DNA of 64,000 nt, from contig CP136066.1 in the NCBI GenBank assembly GCA_032622095.1, forward strand, positions 149,449,559 to 149,513,558, in the 5' to 3' direction. A program made the position numbers and the translations under genes. How positions within the stretch are numbered: position 1 is the first letter of the stretch; every line of letters begins with the position of its first letter. Positions 44,650-57,439 of the stretch are shown here, piece after piece. The notes under the pieces were generated by a model that was given only the letters and a program-made list of their open reading frames with translations, did not search any database and was not told the DNA's origin. This stretch comes from Siphonodentalium dalli. Its lineage: Eukaryota; Mollusca; Scaphopoda; Gadilida; Siphonodentaliidae.

Positions 44650-45490
44650 GCAAGCACATGTACAATTAACAGTCAACACATTATCAACACAGTCTTTACG
44701 CAAATACCCCTATGATATTTAAGAAATGAATGTTGCGAGTGTGTGTGATTTATTGGGGGGTACAGCGTTGTGGTCGTTGATGCACACATCAACTACATTA
44801 ATTGCTTATATTTATATAACTTTTTATGATTTATTCCCATATCACAAGATGAGTGTATTATTTATTTTCACAAAATCTGCCGACAATTTCAGACTAGCCC
44901 ACGTACACAGCACATTAAGTCAGCCCATTATATGATTACATAATACTTGGTAATGATCATGTCATCGATATAAATAAGTGTATGCATGTGCAACTCGACT
45001 GAACTTTTAAAACCAATTGAATTATGAAATTATACATCGGAATAGTCTTATTATTCGTTCTCAGGGTGTTCAGAAATGTAAGCAGCCTAAAAGGAATACA
45101 AGTGCAGAAATATTTCTATCAATTGGTGGGACATGTTGAAGTTACAAGTTCAACAAACGTCCTCGTCGTTTGTTGAACTTATATGTGAACATTTCCAAAG
45201 GGAACTACTCGTCATCGACTATTTAGTATAGAAAGAGTTAAATTATGTAACTGAGGGCAAAAAATGCGATACGCTGACGATTGTGTGCTATGTTTATCTG
45301 CGTTTGTTTTATGGATGAATGATAGAGTGAATGTAAGAAATGAAATTATAGAAATATAAACATCACAGATACAATTCTAGATCGGTTCGACGTCACCTGT
45401 TGGAACGGTGATTCAATGTCTATAGATTTGCTTCGAAACAGAATTCCTGATTCGCAGGACACTGACCTAGACAGAATGGCTAACGTGTTC
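44650..45490. other. Duplicated 3' flank of right lectin gene
   Basis: It aligns with 1,533-2,019 and carries the same TTCAACAAACGTCCT...GTTTGTTGAAC pair. It contains an extra AT-rich insertion at about 44,700-45,000. No gene is recognised. Confidence 0.45.
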
Positions 45491-45723
45491 TCACATTTGG
45501 CAAACATATCTGTGTCGCTGTCCCGGGTTGGTGATGTCGCATGGATAATCGTTCATCCCACTCGGAGGGTCACTTGCCCCGTGTACGATGGCCATGCAGC
45601 GTTGACTCACACCAGAGTTATACATATCATCTGCAGTCCACAGTGGCTCGCCATTTCTGTTCTCCCAAACACGGTAACTCGATTCATCTGTTCCGTCAAT
45701 ATAATGTTCCATGAATCCGCTAC
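45491..45723 (-). CDS. C-type lectin domain, carboxy-half terminal exon (right gene)
   Basis: The paralogue of 2,020-2,258. The acceptor TTTCAG ends at 45,724, the exon enters in phase 1, and a TGA stop is at 45,493-45,491. Landmarks are HYIDGTDESSYRVW, RNGEPLWTADDMY, QRC, NDYPC and YVCQM. It is two codons shorter than the left exon: the loop after DDMY reads NSGVS instead of EENTGGN. As in the left copy, Met replaces Trp of WND and EPN/QPD is missing. The intact frame and splice site indicate a gene that is, or recently was, functional. Confidence 0.83.
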
Positions 45724-48700
45724 CTGAAATTGATAATTAGCAGATAATTTTCACCAGCCAAGACATCAAACTCCAGGCAGAGTTATCTCCCATCGCTCCG
45801 CTCAGATACCACTGACATAAGGACATTTGGTAAATATTTCTTACGTGTTCTTAGTTCTTATGCTTTAGGATTAAAATTGTCTATGTCTGGCTCAGTTCAT
45901 ATTGTTCTTATCAATACCGAAAGAATTACCATTATTGCAAACTTTTGGTGGTCAAAATAAGAAAATAGGCGACTACGATATGTAAAAATAGATGTATCGG
46001 TCCGCAAAGTGCCATCATTGTGGCAGTGATATATCGTAGTGATAACGTAGATGGCGCTGTATGGATGTTGCCAAGACATATACGTGTTACCGAATGCGAT
46101 ACATTGGTGTTATATACCAAATGTGTTTGTGCCGATCCATGTATCGCGACGAGGCTCTTTGTCGTCCTCATATATAGCGACGATGCGAGTTTGGTCCCCT
46201 TGTCGCCACATGACCATGGAAACGACCTCGTCGTGGTCGCAATACATGGATCGGTACCAACACACTGGCATCTAACACGTTGATCTACTATTATTGTGAC
46301 AGAATCCACCAGACAAGTTACATTTTAAGAGTTTTTTTTAAAGCCAAAATCATTGGATATGTGTCCGACGATTAGCTCTCTTTAGTAAATTCTCCCAACC
46401 TGTAATTGTATTTGTGTAACACGATTAGCTCGATTTGCTAAATAGCTTACACCTGCCATGACGTCCTTAACTATTACGGACGTAAAACTGCACGCCGTGT
46501 GCTATATGGTCCGTAGGTAGAATATCTGCAGTCATCAATTATTTTTATATTTTCATTTGTATGTTGTACATGTATTCATATTTTTATTTTTATTTTTTCA
46601 GAGAGTACTTTTTGGGCATTTTGTACATACATCTAGATCTGAAATATTGATATATCTATCTACGCGGTTTAGAATAACAGGGTCATGTGAGAAAAGCATT
46701 TCATCCGTGATTATAATGTACGAATTACCGCGGCATATTCCTGGAATAATTTTTAGCATTCCAATAAATAGCGCAACTGGCCTGCAATCATCACATTCAA
46801 AAATAGGAACAAGCAACAATAGGACGGGCGAGAAAATCCGTACTTACTTGACCCTGATCGTCTACAAATAGTTTCTGCAAGCTAAAGGCCGGGTCTCCAA
46901 GTTAACCTTCTCGAAATATATAATAGTACAATAACGGGTAGAATTCTTTGTCAAATTCGTTGACGTATGTAGTATAAATAAAGCGAAGAAAGAAGATTAT
47001 GCCATGTAGTATGTATCATGTATTCCATTTCCCGTTCGTGGGATCGACATATACATGTAGATATATCAATATAGTCGGATTCCTTATGCCATGTTGGATG
47101 CTTGTTTTTTGGTTTGGTTAATAGCGATCTGAAAATGGAATATGTATGCCCAGTAGGTGTATTTTCAGGATTGCATTGTTTCATTCCTGAATTTTGAAGG
47201 GTCGGCCTAAATTGGTGTCAACATAATGTAGAAAGCGTTTCGTATTTTGAGAAAATGATTGATGGTGTCGTCTTGCGTGTGGTGGTTGGTGCGATTTGAA
47301 ATTTATCAAAACTACTGAGTATAAATCTCAAACATTTGTTTTGAAAATTTGGATGTGATCTGTTGATTCTTGCTGGCTACAGTTGCGATCGGAATTTAAA
47401 ATATAACCATATAGAGAGTATAGTTCGCTGGCTAGTTGCGATCAACATTTAACAGTCAATTTCGCGCTCAAATTAATCTCGGCGCTTCGTGTGATCAGCC
47501 TGAGTTTCGAATAAGCGTTGTCAACCTCATACACAAGTTATCGGTTTGACATGAGAAGTCATAAGCTCGAAAAACGCAAAAGTAAAATAAACAAGTCTTT
47601 TATTTGTATCAATAATAATTTATATATAAAATATAATTGCGATTATGGAAGCTAAGCAAACACTTAAAATAAAGAAAGTTATATTTCTCGCAAAATGTAT
47701 ACCCATTGATCCCAACTTATCAACGGAAGATCTGTACCTTTCGTCACATTCATTCTACGAGTATGTGTATACTTATTTCCCACTTTGGTGGGGGGAGATC
47801 CGTTAAGCCCATGTAGATGTTTTAGTTCGCAATAGATGTAGTCATGATAATTTCTCAAGGAAGTTGGAAGGCTCCCCAACTATTTTTCTTCGACACCAGT
47901 TGTATGTGGTATTTGTGAAAGCACCACAACTTCGCCATACGATAATATGTCAACCAAAGAGATATTGAAACCTCTTCTTATAATATTAACAACGCTCTTT
48001 TATCCACAATATCGACACATGCCCGCCCAGTAAAGGTGCCTAATTGTTACAACAGGAGATAATTAGTAAACTTCAACACAATCATTGCTATTGTTTGTGA
48101 TAGAACTCACACTGATGGAATACATCACTTTATATTTGCAGCAAACGTGGTGAAACTGACAAGGCTTAGTGCCATTATTATTCTGTCCCATTAAACCTGA
48201 TTCGTAAGGACGTCTTCGTGACGCTTTTTCCACCACTTTGTCAATTACATTCAATGTGTCGTGCTAAGACCAGGCACATAATGCACATATGGCTTCTGAT
48301 AACTAAATTCTCCCTTAGAAAGTTTCCAAAACTGTCTTGCCAGGTTATACTGATAATTTATTTTATTTTATTGGCAAAGGATTTGAGATAGTGATTTGTC
48401 ATGTTGACTAAGATGTTCATTCAGTCTAATTATATATATTTGATATGTGCATCCCGGGCGAACTATTGAGCGGACGGAGAAACTGTCTTTATCGTCAGAT
48501 CACACGAGTTTCACTCTCAAGTTGGATAACCCCGACCAAATGATATATGCATATGGAATGTTTAGCCATACATGTAGACATTGTTTAAAGATCTAAACAG
48601 AATGACACATAAGCAGCTTAGCATGCAAATATTACAATTTAACATCAGTAACTGACACTTACACAAATATGACTTGTAGATTGTTTACCACACAACCCAT

Positions 48701-49369
48701 AATTATACTCTAATTTGCTGGCATTAAACATTTGTCAATTGATGAAAAATAGCACCAATCATTTTGCAACCAAATCCTGATAAGCATTAGATTTGTAGAA
48801 TAGTGGACATTATCACGGAGGCATATGTGTGAACCACATTTTTGTCAATTAAGATGGCAGGCGACCTATCTATATCGCATGTTACTGTTGTAAAATCACA
48901 GATAGTTAAAGTATATTACACGCAAGAGCAATTTTCTGATTGAAGTCGCATATGTGATAGCCATTAAGTGGCATCATGTTGAACATTTGGGCAAATCGCC
49001 AATATCTCCATTGGGGTACTATGTTAATTTTGATCGAAACTGTACCCACTGAGACTTATATGACGACATCAACATTCTCATAAATTAATTTCAGAGTAAA
49101 ACGTAAAACGTGTGCCAAAGTTCAATCCAAACAGTCTATGATAAGACTAATTGTGATATTTAATAGTTTTATAATCATTAAACGACATTAGATTCATAAT
49201 GCCGTAGAATAAACCTGTTTCCACCACAAGTTCAGACTGGAAACATGTATATTCTGAAAGTTGACATTCATTCTTGAACGCTCAAAGTTCATGCTAAGAC
49301 TAGTTTTGATAGTTAATAATTATATAATCAACAAGCGCTCTTTAAATTCTTGAAACCGTTAAACATATC
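45724..49369. other. Intron of right lectin gene
   Basis: It contains the conserved hairpin at about 46,107-46,280 and the TCTCCCAACCTGTAA segment at 46,390, both shared with the left intron. The remainder is AT-rich and unmatched. Open frames at 46,557-46,871, 47,679-47,879 and 48,063-48,254 show no domain and are not called. Confidence 0.4.
46107..46280. repeat. Intronic hairpin, right copy
   Basis: Arms GTGTTATATACCAAATGTGT and ACACACTGGCATCTAACAC, with inner pairs GATCCATGTATCGCGACGAG / TACATGGATC. It corresponds to 2,361-2,520. Confidence 0.65.
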
Positions 49370-51045
49370 GGCCCGATTCGCCATCTCAGGTTTAAACCTG
49401 GTCTACGTAAACCTCTAGGTTTAAACCGCCGTGAGTCAGCAAAACCCGTGGTTTAAACCCGCGACCGCAGGTCTAAGTGACGCATTCGTCATCTCTGGTT
49501 TAAACATGGTCCAGTCAGACCAGTGGTTTACCAGTAGTGTCTCTGTATCGTGGAGATAATTAATCGTACTTTCCTAATGCGGACCGCCTCGTTTTATTGA
49601 TTGCGAAAATCAATAATTACGACAGCGACCATATTTTGATTGGAAATTTATAAGCGAGAAGCACTCACACCTATAAATCATGTGGGGATTAATTTTGTCA
49701 ATTTCGATATTTTGTTTGCGTTTTATAAGCTTAAACCGGCAACTAAACCATCTAATTCGGTGGTCCAGCTAAACCAGCTTTACCGAGGCTAAACTTGAGA
49801 TGACGAATCCGTCTTTCCTTCATCGAGGTTTAGAAATGTCAAACAATCAATCAAAGGGTGGAGCTGTAAATTATCTCGAGTGAGGGCGTGTCTAAGTGGT
49901 GACTGCCGACTATTGTTATCATGTCACAGTTGATTCATTCGCACGCGAGCTTTGCTCAGATATGGACATGTTCCTTCAATATGATTTTTACATCTATCCT
50001 GTGTGCGTGTGTTTTTTTTTTTGGCTTGTGGCAATCAAAAATACTGGTGTTTTTTACGAATTAATTTGAATGGTTCAACGTTTTAATTTTGACACCAAAA
50101 CCATGCTACTGCGTGACCAGATATGCTATACACAAAGTTTGCACTCCTAAACTAATATCGCTATATGAGTCAAATTTGATAACATATTTTGATGTAGATT
50201 ATGCCACAAAGCTCTACTCTGGCTCCGCCCATAAATGCCGCTTCTTGTGTGCACTCATAAGCAAATTGCTTTTACTTGACTGACCTCTTGGTCCAGTATT
50301 GACTCGATTATGGAGCCTTTATTCAGCGTCAGAGGGGCCTGTGGCCCTTTCGTGCGAAAGAAGCCTGCGTCAAATTTGCGCACATTTTGATCATTTGAAC
50401 ATTTTAATTAAAAAAGATATTTAATTAAATTTAAAACAAACAAATATTAATATAAATTTTAAATATGTTTCTTGTTAGATACAACTCCTTACTCAATTTA
50501 ACAATACAATTTTTTCATTTTTTTAAAATTATATTTTCTTATATTCAAATCAGTTTGCGAACAGACAAACGAACATACGTATATACATCTCCTATACCCT
50601 TTAATATATACAAAATATAAATGTAAATACACCAGAGTTTGTTTGCGGGTAAAGCATCGTGTAGAAAATCTATCACAAACAAAGTTATAAACAGCGCGTG
50701 AAACTCGTGCTGATAGACAAGCCCTTTGTCAGATGATTTAAACCCACAAAGAGATCGGATTAATGGTCCATGAGCGATACTCATTTCTAAATGAATAAAT
50801 CCAATGAGCGTGCACGTGTTCGCGATACTTTATGACATGTCAATAACCATTATATCGGCTTGTCTTTTGGTCCGATTGGTAAGAGCGTAGTTTGACTGCT
50901 TGCTCGTATCAACGAATCGAGTTGTCAATTAGCTGGAAACTGAACGACAAAAACGCCCCCTTAGACCCGGTTTGGCTGGACCGCCAATGTAGGTTTAAAC
51001 TAGGTTTAAACTCGGAGGTTTAAACCTGAGATGACGAATCCGGCC
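49370..51045 (+). mobile_element. 1.68-kb TIR DNA transposon, copy C (TSD ATC)
   Basis: It starts GGCCCGATTCGCCATCTC and ends GAGATGACGAATCCGGCC. ATC flanks both ends (49,367-49,369 and 51,046-51,048). It is collinear with copy B but lacks about 130 bp that B has near 18,170-18,300, and carries a T-run near 50,010. It sits within the intron of the right lectin gene. No transposase frame is visible. Confidence 0.8.
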
Positions 51046-51258
51046 ATCATGTTTCGCTGCTAAAATGTCAGACAAGGCACATGTTTATTTTGAAAATAGA
51101 CATGCTTGTTATATAGAAATCCGTTTTCACGTCGTGTTTAACATTTCGAAATTGCGTGACAATCGTTTTCGACATGAGGAATCTGACTAGTTGTGAAAGC
51201 AGCGAGGGTGGGTTTCCGTGGACATATTACACTATGTCGGCCCGCAATCAGTACTCAC

Positions 51259-51423
51259 CTGTGTATACAATAATACTGATCAACCAATCAAGCATCCCTT
51301 GGTTTTTGACCTCGAACAGGTGTCCTCTTTCACATTCACACAAGAACTTGCTCTGTCGCCATGTTTGTGTATCATTTATCCCAATTCTGTACCACAGATC
51401 AAATCGGCTACTGTGGGTGTAGT
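51259..51423 (-). CDS. C-type lectin domain, amino-half internal exon (right gene)
   Basis: The paralogue of 6,352-6,516: also 165 bp, with acceptor CTTTCCAG (ending at 51,424) and donor GTGAGT (starting at 51,258), phase 1 to phase 1. Translation gives WYRIGINDTQTWRQSK, then CECERGHLFEVKN and MLDWLIS, with changes KIM to KFL, NKG to NQG and SVMEY to SIIVY. It splices in frame to 45,491-45,723 across a 5.5-kb intron. No first exon resembling 21,461-21,728 is seen upstream to the window edge; it may lie beyond 64,000 or have been lost. Confidence 0.85.
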
Positions 51424-52921
51424 CTGGAAAGATATTCGATGTATTACGCCAGGGTTAATGGACATTCGTAAACAAGATGGTCGAGGCCGTGTAGAACGAG
51501 ACCATTTAGTTGACGATTGTCCAGTCGCGAGGCTATTGACCGACTTAAAACACAGTTTTTGAATATACAATGAGAAATTACATTTATACAGGTAATAATT
51601 TCCGATAAATTTCGATAAATGACACATGTATATATATATATACCAAAGATTTTTCTGGAAAGAAAATGGTCCCTCGCTGACAACAAAACCACACTCCTTA
51701 ACTGACACGGCTCGTGGAAATTAAATAAACGTCGATATACGCAAATATAATAAAATATTTGTTTTGTGCTGTACATAGCATAGTATATAAATACGTTATA
51801 TATGATGTCGACGCAATTATATGTATCTATATTTTAGGCACGTATGTATTTTATGATATTGTGATTCAATCTGATTGTTGCTTCCAGAAGAATAGTAACT
51901 ATGTTAGTGGGGTATCGTATGATTCAATGATAGATACACATTGGTATGCAAATTAGCAGGACGATTTTACTGGCTAGAAAATTTATTACTTGGGGTCATA
52001 AGCACTGAGCAAATGTTGTTATCGTGGGCTGGTGCAAGAAACGAACTACTCATCTGATAGACGTCCCCGTGTGAGCTCGTTCTGCATTCATTGGGAGACA
52101 TGGCCATCCTAGATTACGACTGCCAACTTGTGGTATAGATATCATATAAAGCATGGTATAAAGTGCCCATTCGGAGAAATAGAAGGTCGAGGTGGAACAA
52201 GGGAGCTGGGTTTTAACGATACATATAGGTTGGATACTGTGACAGTGACAGCTGAGTATATCAACGGTCACATCTTGTAGTCGGAAAGCCTAGTCCAGAT
52301 TTCACGATTTGTGTTTGGTAAAAAGGTTTGTGGGTATTTTCGTAATCAGGGGTGATGGCTGACCAGACAACATATTTCTTGCTACCAGCAATGCCTGGTA
52401 TCACATATTTCCAATTTTCGGAGATGGTATTTTGGCAAATTTAGGGAAAAACACTTGTCCGTAATATCTCGATCAATAGCAGCACGGTGTACTTTAAGGT
52501 GACACGAATGGTGTACTTTAAAGTGATTACCGGAATCTCGCGTGTTTGAAAATGCTGAATCTGTCACTTTCATATAATGTTACCTAGGCTTTACAATTTT
52601 ACAAACAAAAAGTTACCCAGGTCAGAAGAAATTATTTAGAAATAAATGTATATCGACAGAGTTCTCACATTTACAAAGCTGTAGCGTTCGAGTACTATGA
52701 AAACTTGAAAAGAGGAAACTTTCAGGCCCCATTTTCTCCAACAAATGGAAAGATTTCCCGATCAAGGGAATCCCGGTTATGGTCATATATTTTGAGTTTA
52801 AATCTACAACGAAAGAAATATACTGATAGAAATTTAGTCGAATACTACAGAACACAAAATTTGTATTACAATTTAGTAAATCACAAATTAACGCTGATAT
52901 TACAAAATTCTATTCTATAGT
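51424..52921. other. Upstream intron DNA of right lectin gene
   Basis: 52,260-52,380 aligns with 6,590-6,705 (CAGATTTCACGA, GGCTGACCAGACAACATATT) and 52,600-52,640 with 6,820-6,850. The intervening parts are unmatched. No exon is identified with confidence. Confidence 0.4.
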
Positions 52922-53262
52922 ATACTAGCAGGTGACCCGACTTCGTCCGGGCTTTGACCTTGAATTGACCATTTTGAAGGTCAAGGTCAGGTCGAAGTCA
53001 CGATTTGACCCGTCCAAAACACTCCCCGGACAAAAGTACACCTAGCGAAATCCGTCAGTTTTACCGGATTTGACCTTGAATTTACCAGTTTGAAGGTCAA
53101 GGTCAGGTCGGGGTCACGATTTGACCCGTCCAAAACACTCCCCGGATAAAATTACCCCTAGGTATCAAATTTCGTCGAAATCCGTCCGGCAGTTTTCCCG
53201 GCCATAGCTAACAGACAAACAAACAGACAACAAACAGAAGTCCCAAAATATATATTAGATAT
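52922..53262 (+). mobile_element. RTE-type non-LTR/SINE 3' fragment
   Basis: It begins TACTAGCAGGTGACCCGACT (TCGTCCGGG follows), has two internal copies of TTGAAGGTCAAGGTCAGGTC, and ends with GGCCATAGCTAACAGACAAA, CCCAAAATATATATTAGAT. Such heads and TATTAGAT-type tails are familiar from RTE-like elements and their SINEs in invertebrates; the family is inferred. Confidence 0.6.
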
Positions 53263-53279
53263 AGATATATATGAGGTCG

Positions 53280-53725
53280 TTTTCGTTAGCCAAACGCGAT
53301 CACTGCGTATCGGCTTCAAGGTGAAGATCACCTCGGGCGGAAAAACTTACCCGATGAAAATCTCCCCGTTCCTTGGAACCCCTAAGTACGAAGACAGACA
53401 TAAGAATCACACAACACGCTCATGTCTGGATACAGACACACTCACGTCTGGCCCAGACATAAGAATCACACTACACGCATACGCTCTTTGTCAACGACAC
53501 TGCGGATACGAACGCTCTTTAACTATCAACGCGATTAACCCCACAGTGCCAAGGACGGTCATTTTGGTGACTGGGATGGAGAAGGTGTGCTCGGAGCTTC
53601 TCCAAAACGTCGGTAAACACTGCCCGTGGTTTTAACCTTAGATTGGAAGTTTGAGCTCAATCGGTCCAGCCGCTTTCCCGGCCATAGCTAACACACAGAC
53701 AGAGGTCCCAAAATATATATTAGAT
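53280..53725 (+). mobile_element. Second RTE-type fragment with shared 3' tail
   Basis: It ends with the same tail as the previous element (GGCCATAGCTAACACACAGA, GGTCCCAAAATATATATTAG). The body includes a 104-codon frame at 53,321-53,635 with no recognisable domain, so I treat the whole as retroelement-derived. Confidence 0.45.
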
Positions 53726-54766
53726 GGCCCAGAAAGACTGCGACTGCTTACACAATATCCAGTCTAAGAAATAAAGTTGAGTGTCATACGCTTTATTATG
53801 TTGCACACATTTATTTATTAGTAATACTTATTTATTAATGGAGAAATGTATGCACGCTTGATGTAACATGAAATCTCCTTTGAAATGTCAGGAATCGTGT
53901 GTTAACGACTTCGTTGTCTGCTGAACTATAAAGCATAATACTATTCGCAGCTATTATAGAGAATCTCAAAAAGTAGAGGAAATACATTTCAAGTACAACA
54001 ATGTGTCTACTTAACGGCATCCGTAAGGTATATCAACACAACTTTAAAAAGAACACATCTATTTGCATAATAGTTAGCAATAATAATATATCATTACTAA
54101 TTACGCTATTGATTGCCCTTACCAGATCTGAATCCTGACATAACATGGGGACGTCTATATATAACGTTATAGTATAATAGGTGAACAAATGTGCTGTAAA
54201 TTTTGTGGCTCTCCTCCCCTTATCCGAAAAAAAATAACTTATGACCAGATGTCAATGTATACGTTGAGGGAGATCTACGATAAAAATGTTTCGTTTGTAG
54301 GACTACTCCCTTAACCGCATCATTGATTCTGACGGTGCCACTTTCTCCACTCACGTTTAATAATCCATAGATTCACTGTACAGTGGATGTGAATATGTAT
54401 GTTTGATGTTTGGTGGAAATCGACAACCAAACAGTTTTTCGATTTGTTTGTGTCCCACCCGACCTTACACATGACAAGGGCGACAACACTTATGTATATA
54501 TAAACGACATATTTAGATTCCCTATAGCACGGAGATGATTATAGATAAGTTTGGTGAAGTCGGCGACACTCTTTTTTAGATGCTGGTGGCCCGGTCTCCA
54601 TTTCTGACTTGGACAGAACCATTTACTAACTTTAAACCATCCCATTTATTCCGTCGTATTATAGAGACGCCTGTGTAAGTTTGTACAGGAATACCCGCCA
54701 ATTTTTTTTTTTAGTGCGTTCCTTCCCGGATCCCCATTCTTGCCACCTTGGAATATTGAATTGGCA
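53726..54766. other. Duplicated DNA with later insertion; empty site for transposon A
   Basis: 53,731-53,800 and 54,490-54,760 align with 6,895-7,141 plus 8,900-8,990 of the left copy; the DNA between (about 53,805-54,485) is extra. At 54,661-54,685 the sequence runs GACGCCTGTGTAAGTTTG without transposon A. Confidence 0.55.

Positions 54767-54804
<38 letters not shown>
54767..54804. repeat. (ATT)n microsatellite
   Basis: About 12 ATT units; it is open in two minus-strand frames as poly-Asn/Ile, an artefact of the repeat. Confidence 0.95.
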
Positions 54805-55739
54805 CCACGCATAGCCTGTCTCGCAGCAAGTATACGAATTTATAGGATATAACTGCCATAAAACGTACATGATATGAAGGCTCGAATGACTATTTAATTG
54901 AGGATAACTCTGCTTCAAGAATATTAACAGAATGTTACTTGTGTGTTGGAAAGTTGTGAACAGCCATTTGTAACAACTGATATACACCATGCTATTTTCA
55001 TGGCCAAATCCCCAGCTGACCAGTTATATATATAACTGTCGGCGGTCTTTCAGTAAATACGATTCAGATTTGTTCAAAATAATGCCAGCTAGTCAAATAG
55101 GGGAGGAGCCAGGGGACGTAACTCGCCTTCTCCCAAATGACACAGTGACACCTAGAACATTTGTTATGAAACAATTTGGCTTAGTCCCATTTGCATTCGA
55201 TCTGGTCTCATGGGTCCTCGGATGACTGGAATTCAGATCTGATAGTGAGTTAGATAATATGATATAGATAGGGGACTCTTAGCACATTCCTTGTATGAGG
55301 TGAATGTCAATTATATAGACATTTACTGAGTTTAATCAATTTGATCTAATATTCATTCATTTAATCATATTAAACATTTGTGCCTACATATAATTTGGAG
55401 GAACGTGGTGTCGATTGACATGGCTAATGGTATTACGAACGTTCACACCATGGATTGATTGGTTATATTTAGGCGACAGTCGTGTTACCCTATGCTGTTA
55501 GTAGACGCTGGCTAATGCCACTATGTCCACGTTTTCTTCACCAAATTCCCCAATTACACGCCTTAGTCTCTCAAAGCCCGACTTTTCTGAGAATTTGTCA
55601 TTCCAATTTAGCCGTGTAATTTACCTTTACCTCTTGTTAAGACCAAAAATCATTGACTATCTCTTCTACCAGATGGTTCCATGGATCCACAACTCTCAGA
55701 CTAAAGGAATTGTTCTCTTATCTTTTGTCCCTCCTTTTA
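54805..55739. other. AT-rich DNA, nothing recognised
   Basis: No repeat match or domain-bearing frame was found here. Confidence 0.3.
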
Positions 55740-56200
55740 CATCAGATATGTCTGGCCCCAATGACAACAGCACTAAAGCCCCTATATGATCCTAATAACT
55801 TACTTTAATTTTTTTTGTGTGCAGTTAATACATATTTAAAACATGTTTTGGCCATTTCGAGAGGCACACCTTACTGCAATTGTTTTACTACCCCACCCCA
55901 CTGATTTATAGAGATTATTTATTGCACATAAAAGCTCCTGACGTAGGGTCAGAGTATCTCAGCAATTGTAAATTTCATACGATACAAAACTTGAACAATT
56001 CTGACCAAAATCAGATTTACATTCCAACCTCTATTTAGTGTTACATGTGTTGTTTTTTACCAAAGGTAAAATATTTTGGACTGAAAGGAATTGAAAATTT
56101 CCAACAATATTACGCTTAAAATTTCCAAATGTCGAGGAGTTTTTGGCATGCCAACCACGTGTTGCAACGTATCCTCTCTGACAAAGGATATTGACACAGA
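55740..56200. repeat. Local direct duplication, copy 1
   Basis: It matches 58,520-59,340 in the same orientation: GATATG.CTGG.CCCCAATGACA, CACACCTTACTG.AATTGTTT and TTTAGTGTTACATGTGTTGT occur in the same order. Confidence 0.6.
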
Positions 56201-57439
56201 AAACTATCATCGTCAAAGTTCCCTAGATTAATCTTGTACTGTCCCTAAAACCCAATACACCACGAGCATGTGCAATTTCTTCATGGCAAATTCCAATAAA
56301 AACATGAGCGCATATTGCCCCACCACCTTTTCGGATGCCGTTGTAATGACATTTTGAATATGTTTTTACTATTTCACGATACAAAATACAGACCAAGTTC
56401 GAATTTTTGTTCCGCCCACCAATGTACACGAGAGTTATGGCCCTTTGTTGGAATTACCAAGGCATTTTTGCCAAGCCCTATAGCTATGCTCTTGTTAAAA
56501 ACCATTCACTAAACGTTAATCTGTTGGGTTGCCCTGATTTTAATGTATCGATCTGACTGGTCTACAACTGATTTTGCTCACAACTAACATGAACACCATA
56601 AAAATAAACCAATTCATGTAAAGGACAGATCATCCAAGGTATTCTAGGCGGTTATATTATATTGGTTTTGTTATCTTTATCTGGACATTTGTAAACTGTC
56701 ACGGGGCACCCTTCTCCGGACATCATTATTGAAATTTCCACGATATACCAGAGCCCAAGACAGTGAGTATACCTCAACTGTAGGACCGTCATACGAGCGC
56801 CCACAACCCCGCCCATATATTATGGATACCACAAAACTACCGTGTAACTATTCTGATCATGTGTACATTCAGCAGTGTCTATATGTGTTACCCCTCGCGA
56901 TACGTATATATAGACTTATATTTCGACTATGTATATGTTACCAGATACGGATTGACCGTGCATCGCTTGATGTGGCTATCGTCACCGCAATAACTATCGT
57001 TTCGGTCTGTTTTATAGCATGTTAGTAAAAAACAAACAACGTGCCCTCTGATGTTTATGTACACAAAATAACCTCGCCCTCGCCATGATTGTGAATAGAA
57101 TGAAGATCGTTTGGTCCGCGATATGCAAGCGAAGTACATTATCATATAACAACAGTACACACAATGGTCAACACGCCTTATCACAATAAGAATATTAACT
57201 AAAATTTATTTATAGTGACATATACAAACCACTCCGTAAACTTACTGAAATTTTGGCAGACAAAAGACGATAACTTACTTTGTGGCTAATATTTATAAGA
57301 TCATGTAACCTTCCGCAACGATCCGATATTATGTACGCAGATTACGTATTACATGTTGACCACTCGGATCACATGTTGTACAAGTTTATACGATTATGAG
57401 ATAAGCTAATTGATATCACGCCTCCGGCAAGTCTGGTCG
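56201..57439. other. AT-rich DNA with a duplicated segment
   Basis: 57,180-57,300 matches 59,520-59,640 (CCTTATCACAATAA, ATATTAACTAAA, then CTTACT or TTACT). No gene is supported. Confidence 0.4.

Noticed and set aside
44231-44703. Overlapping plus (109 aa) and minus (111 aa) frames that look protein-like
   Set aside because: Both lie inside the TTAA-flanked MITE, which is absent from the left paralogue.
53321-53635. 104-codon plus frame as a host gene
   Set aside because: It lies within a fragment ending in the same retroelement tail as its neighbour, and has no domain.
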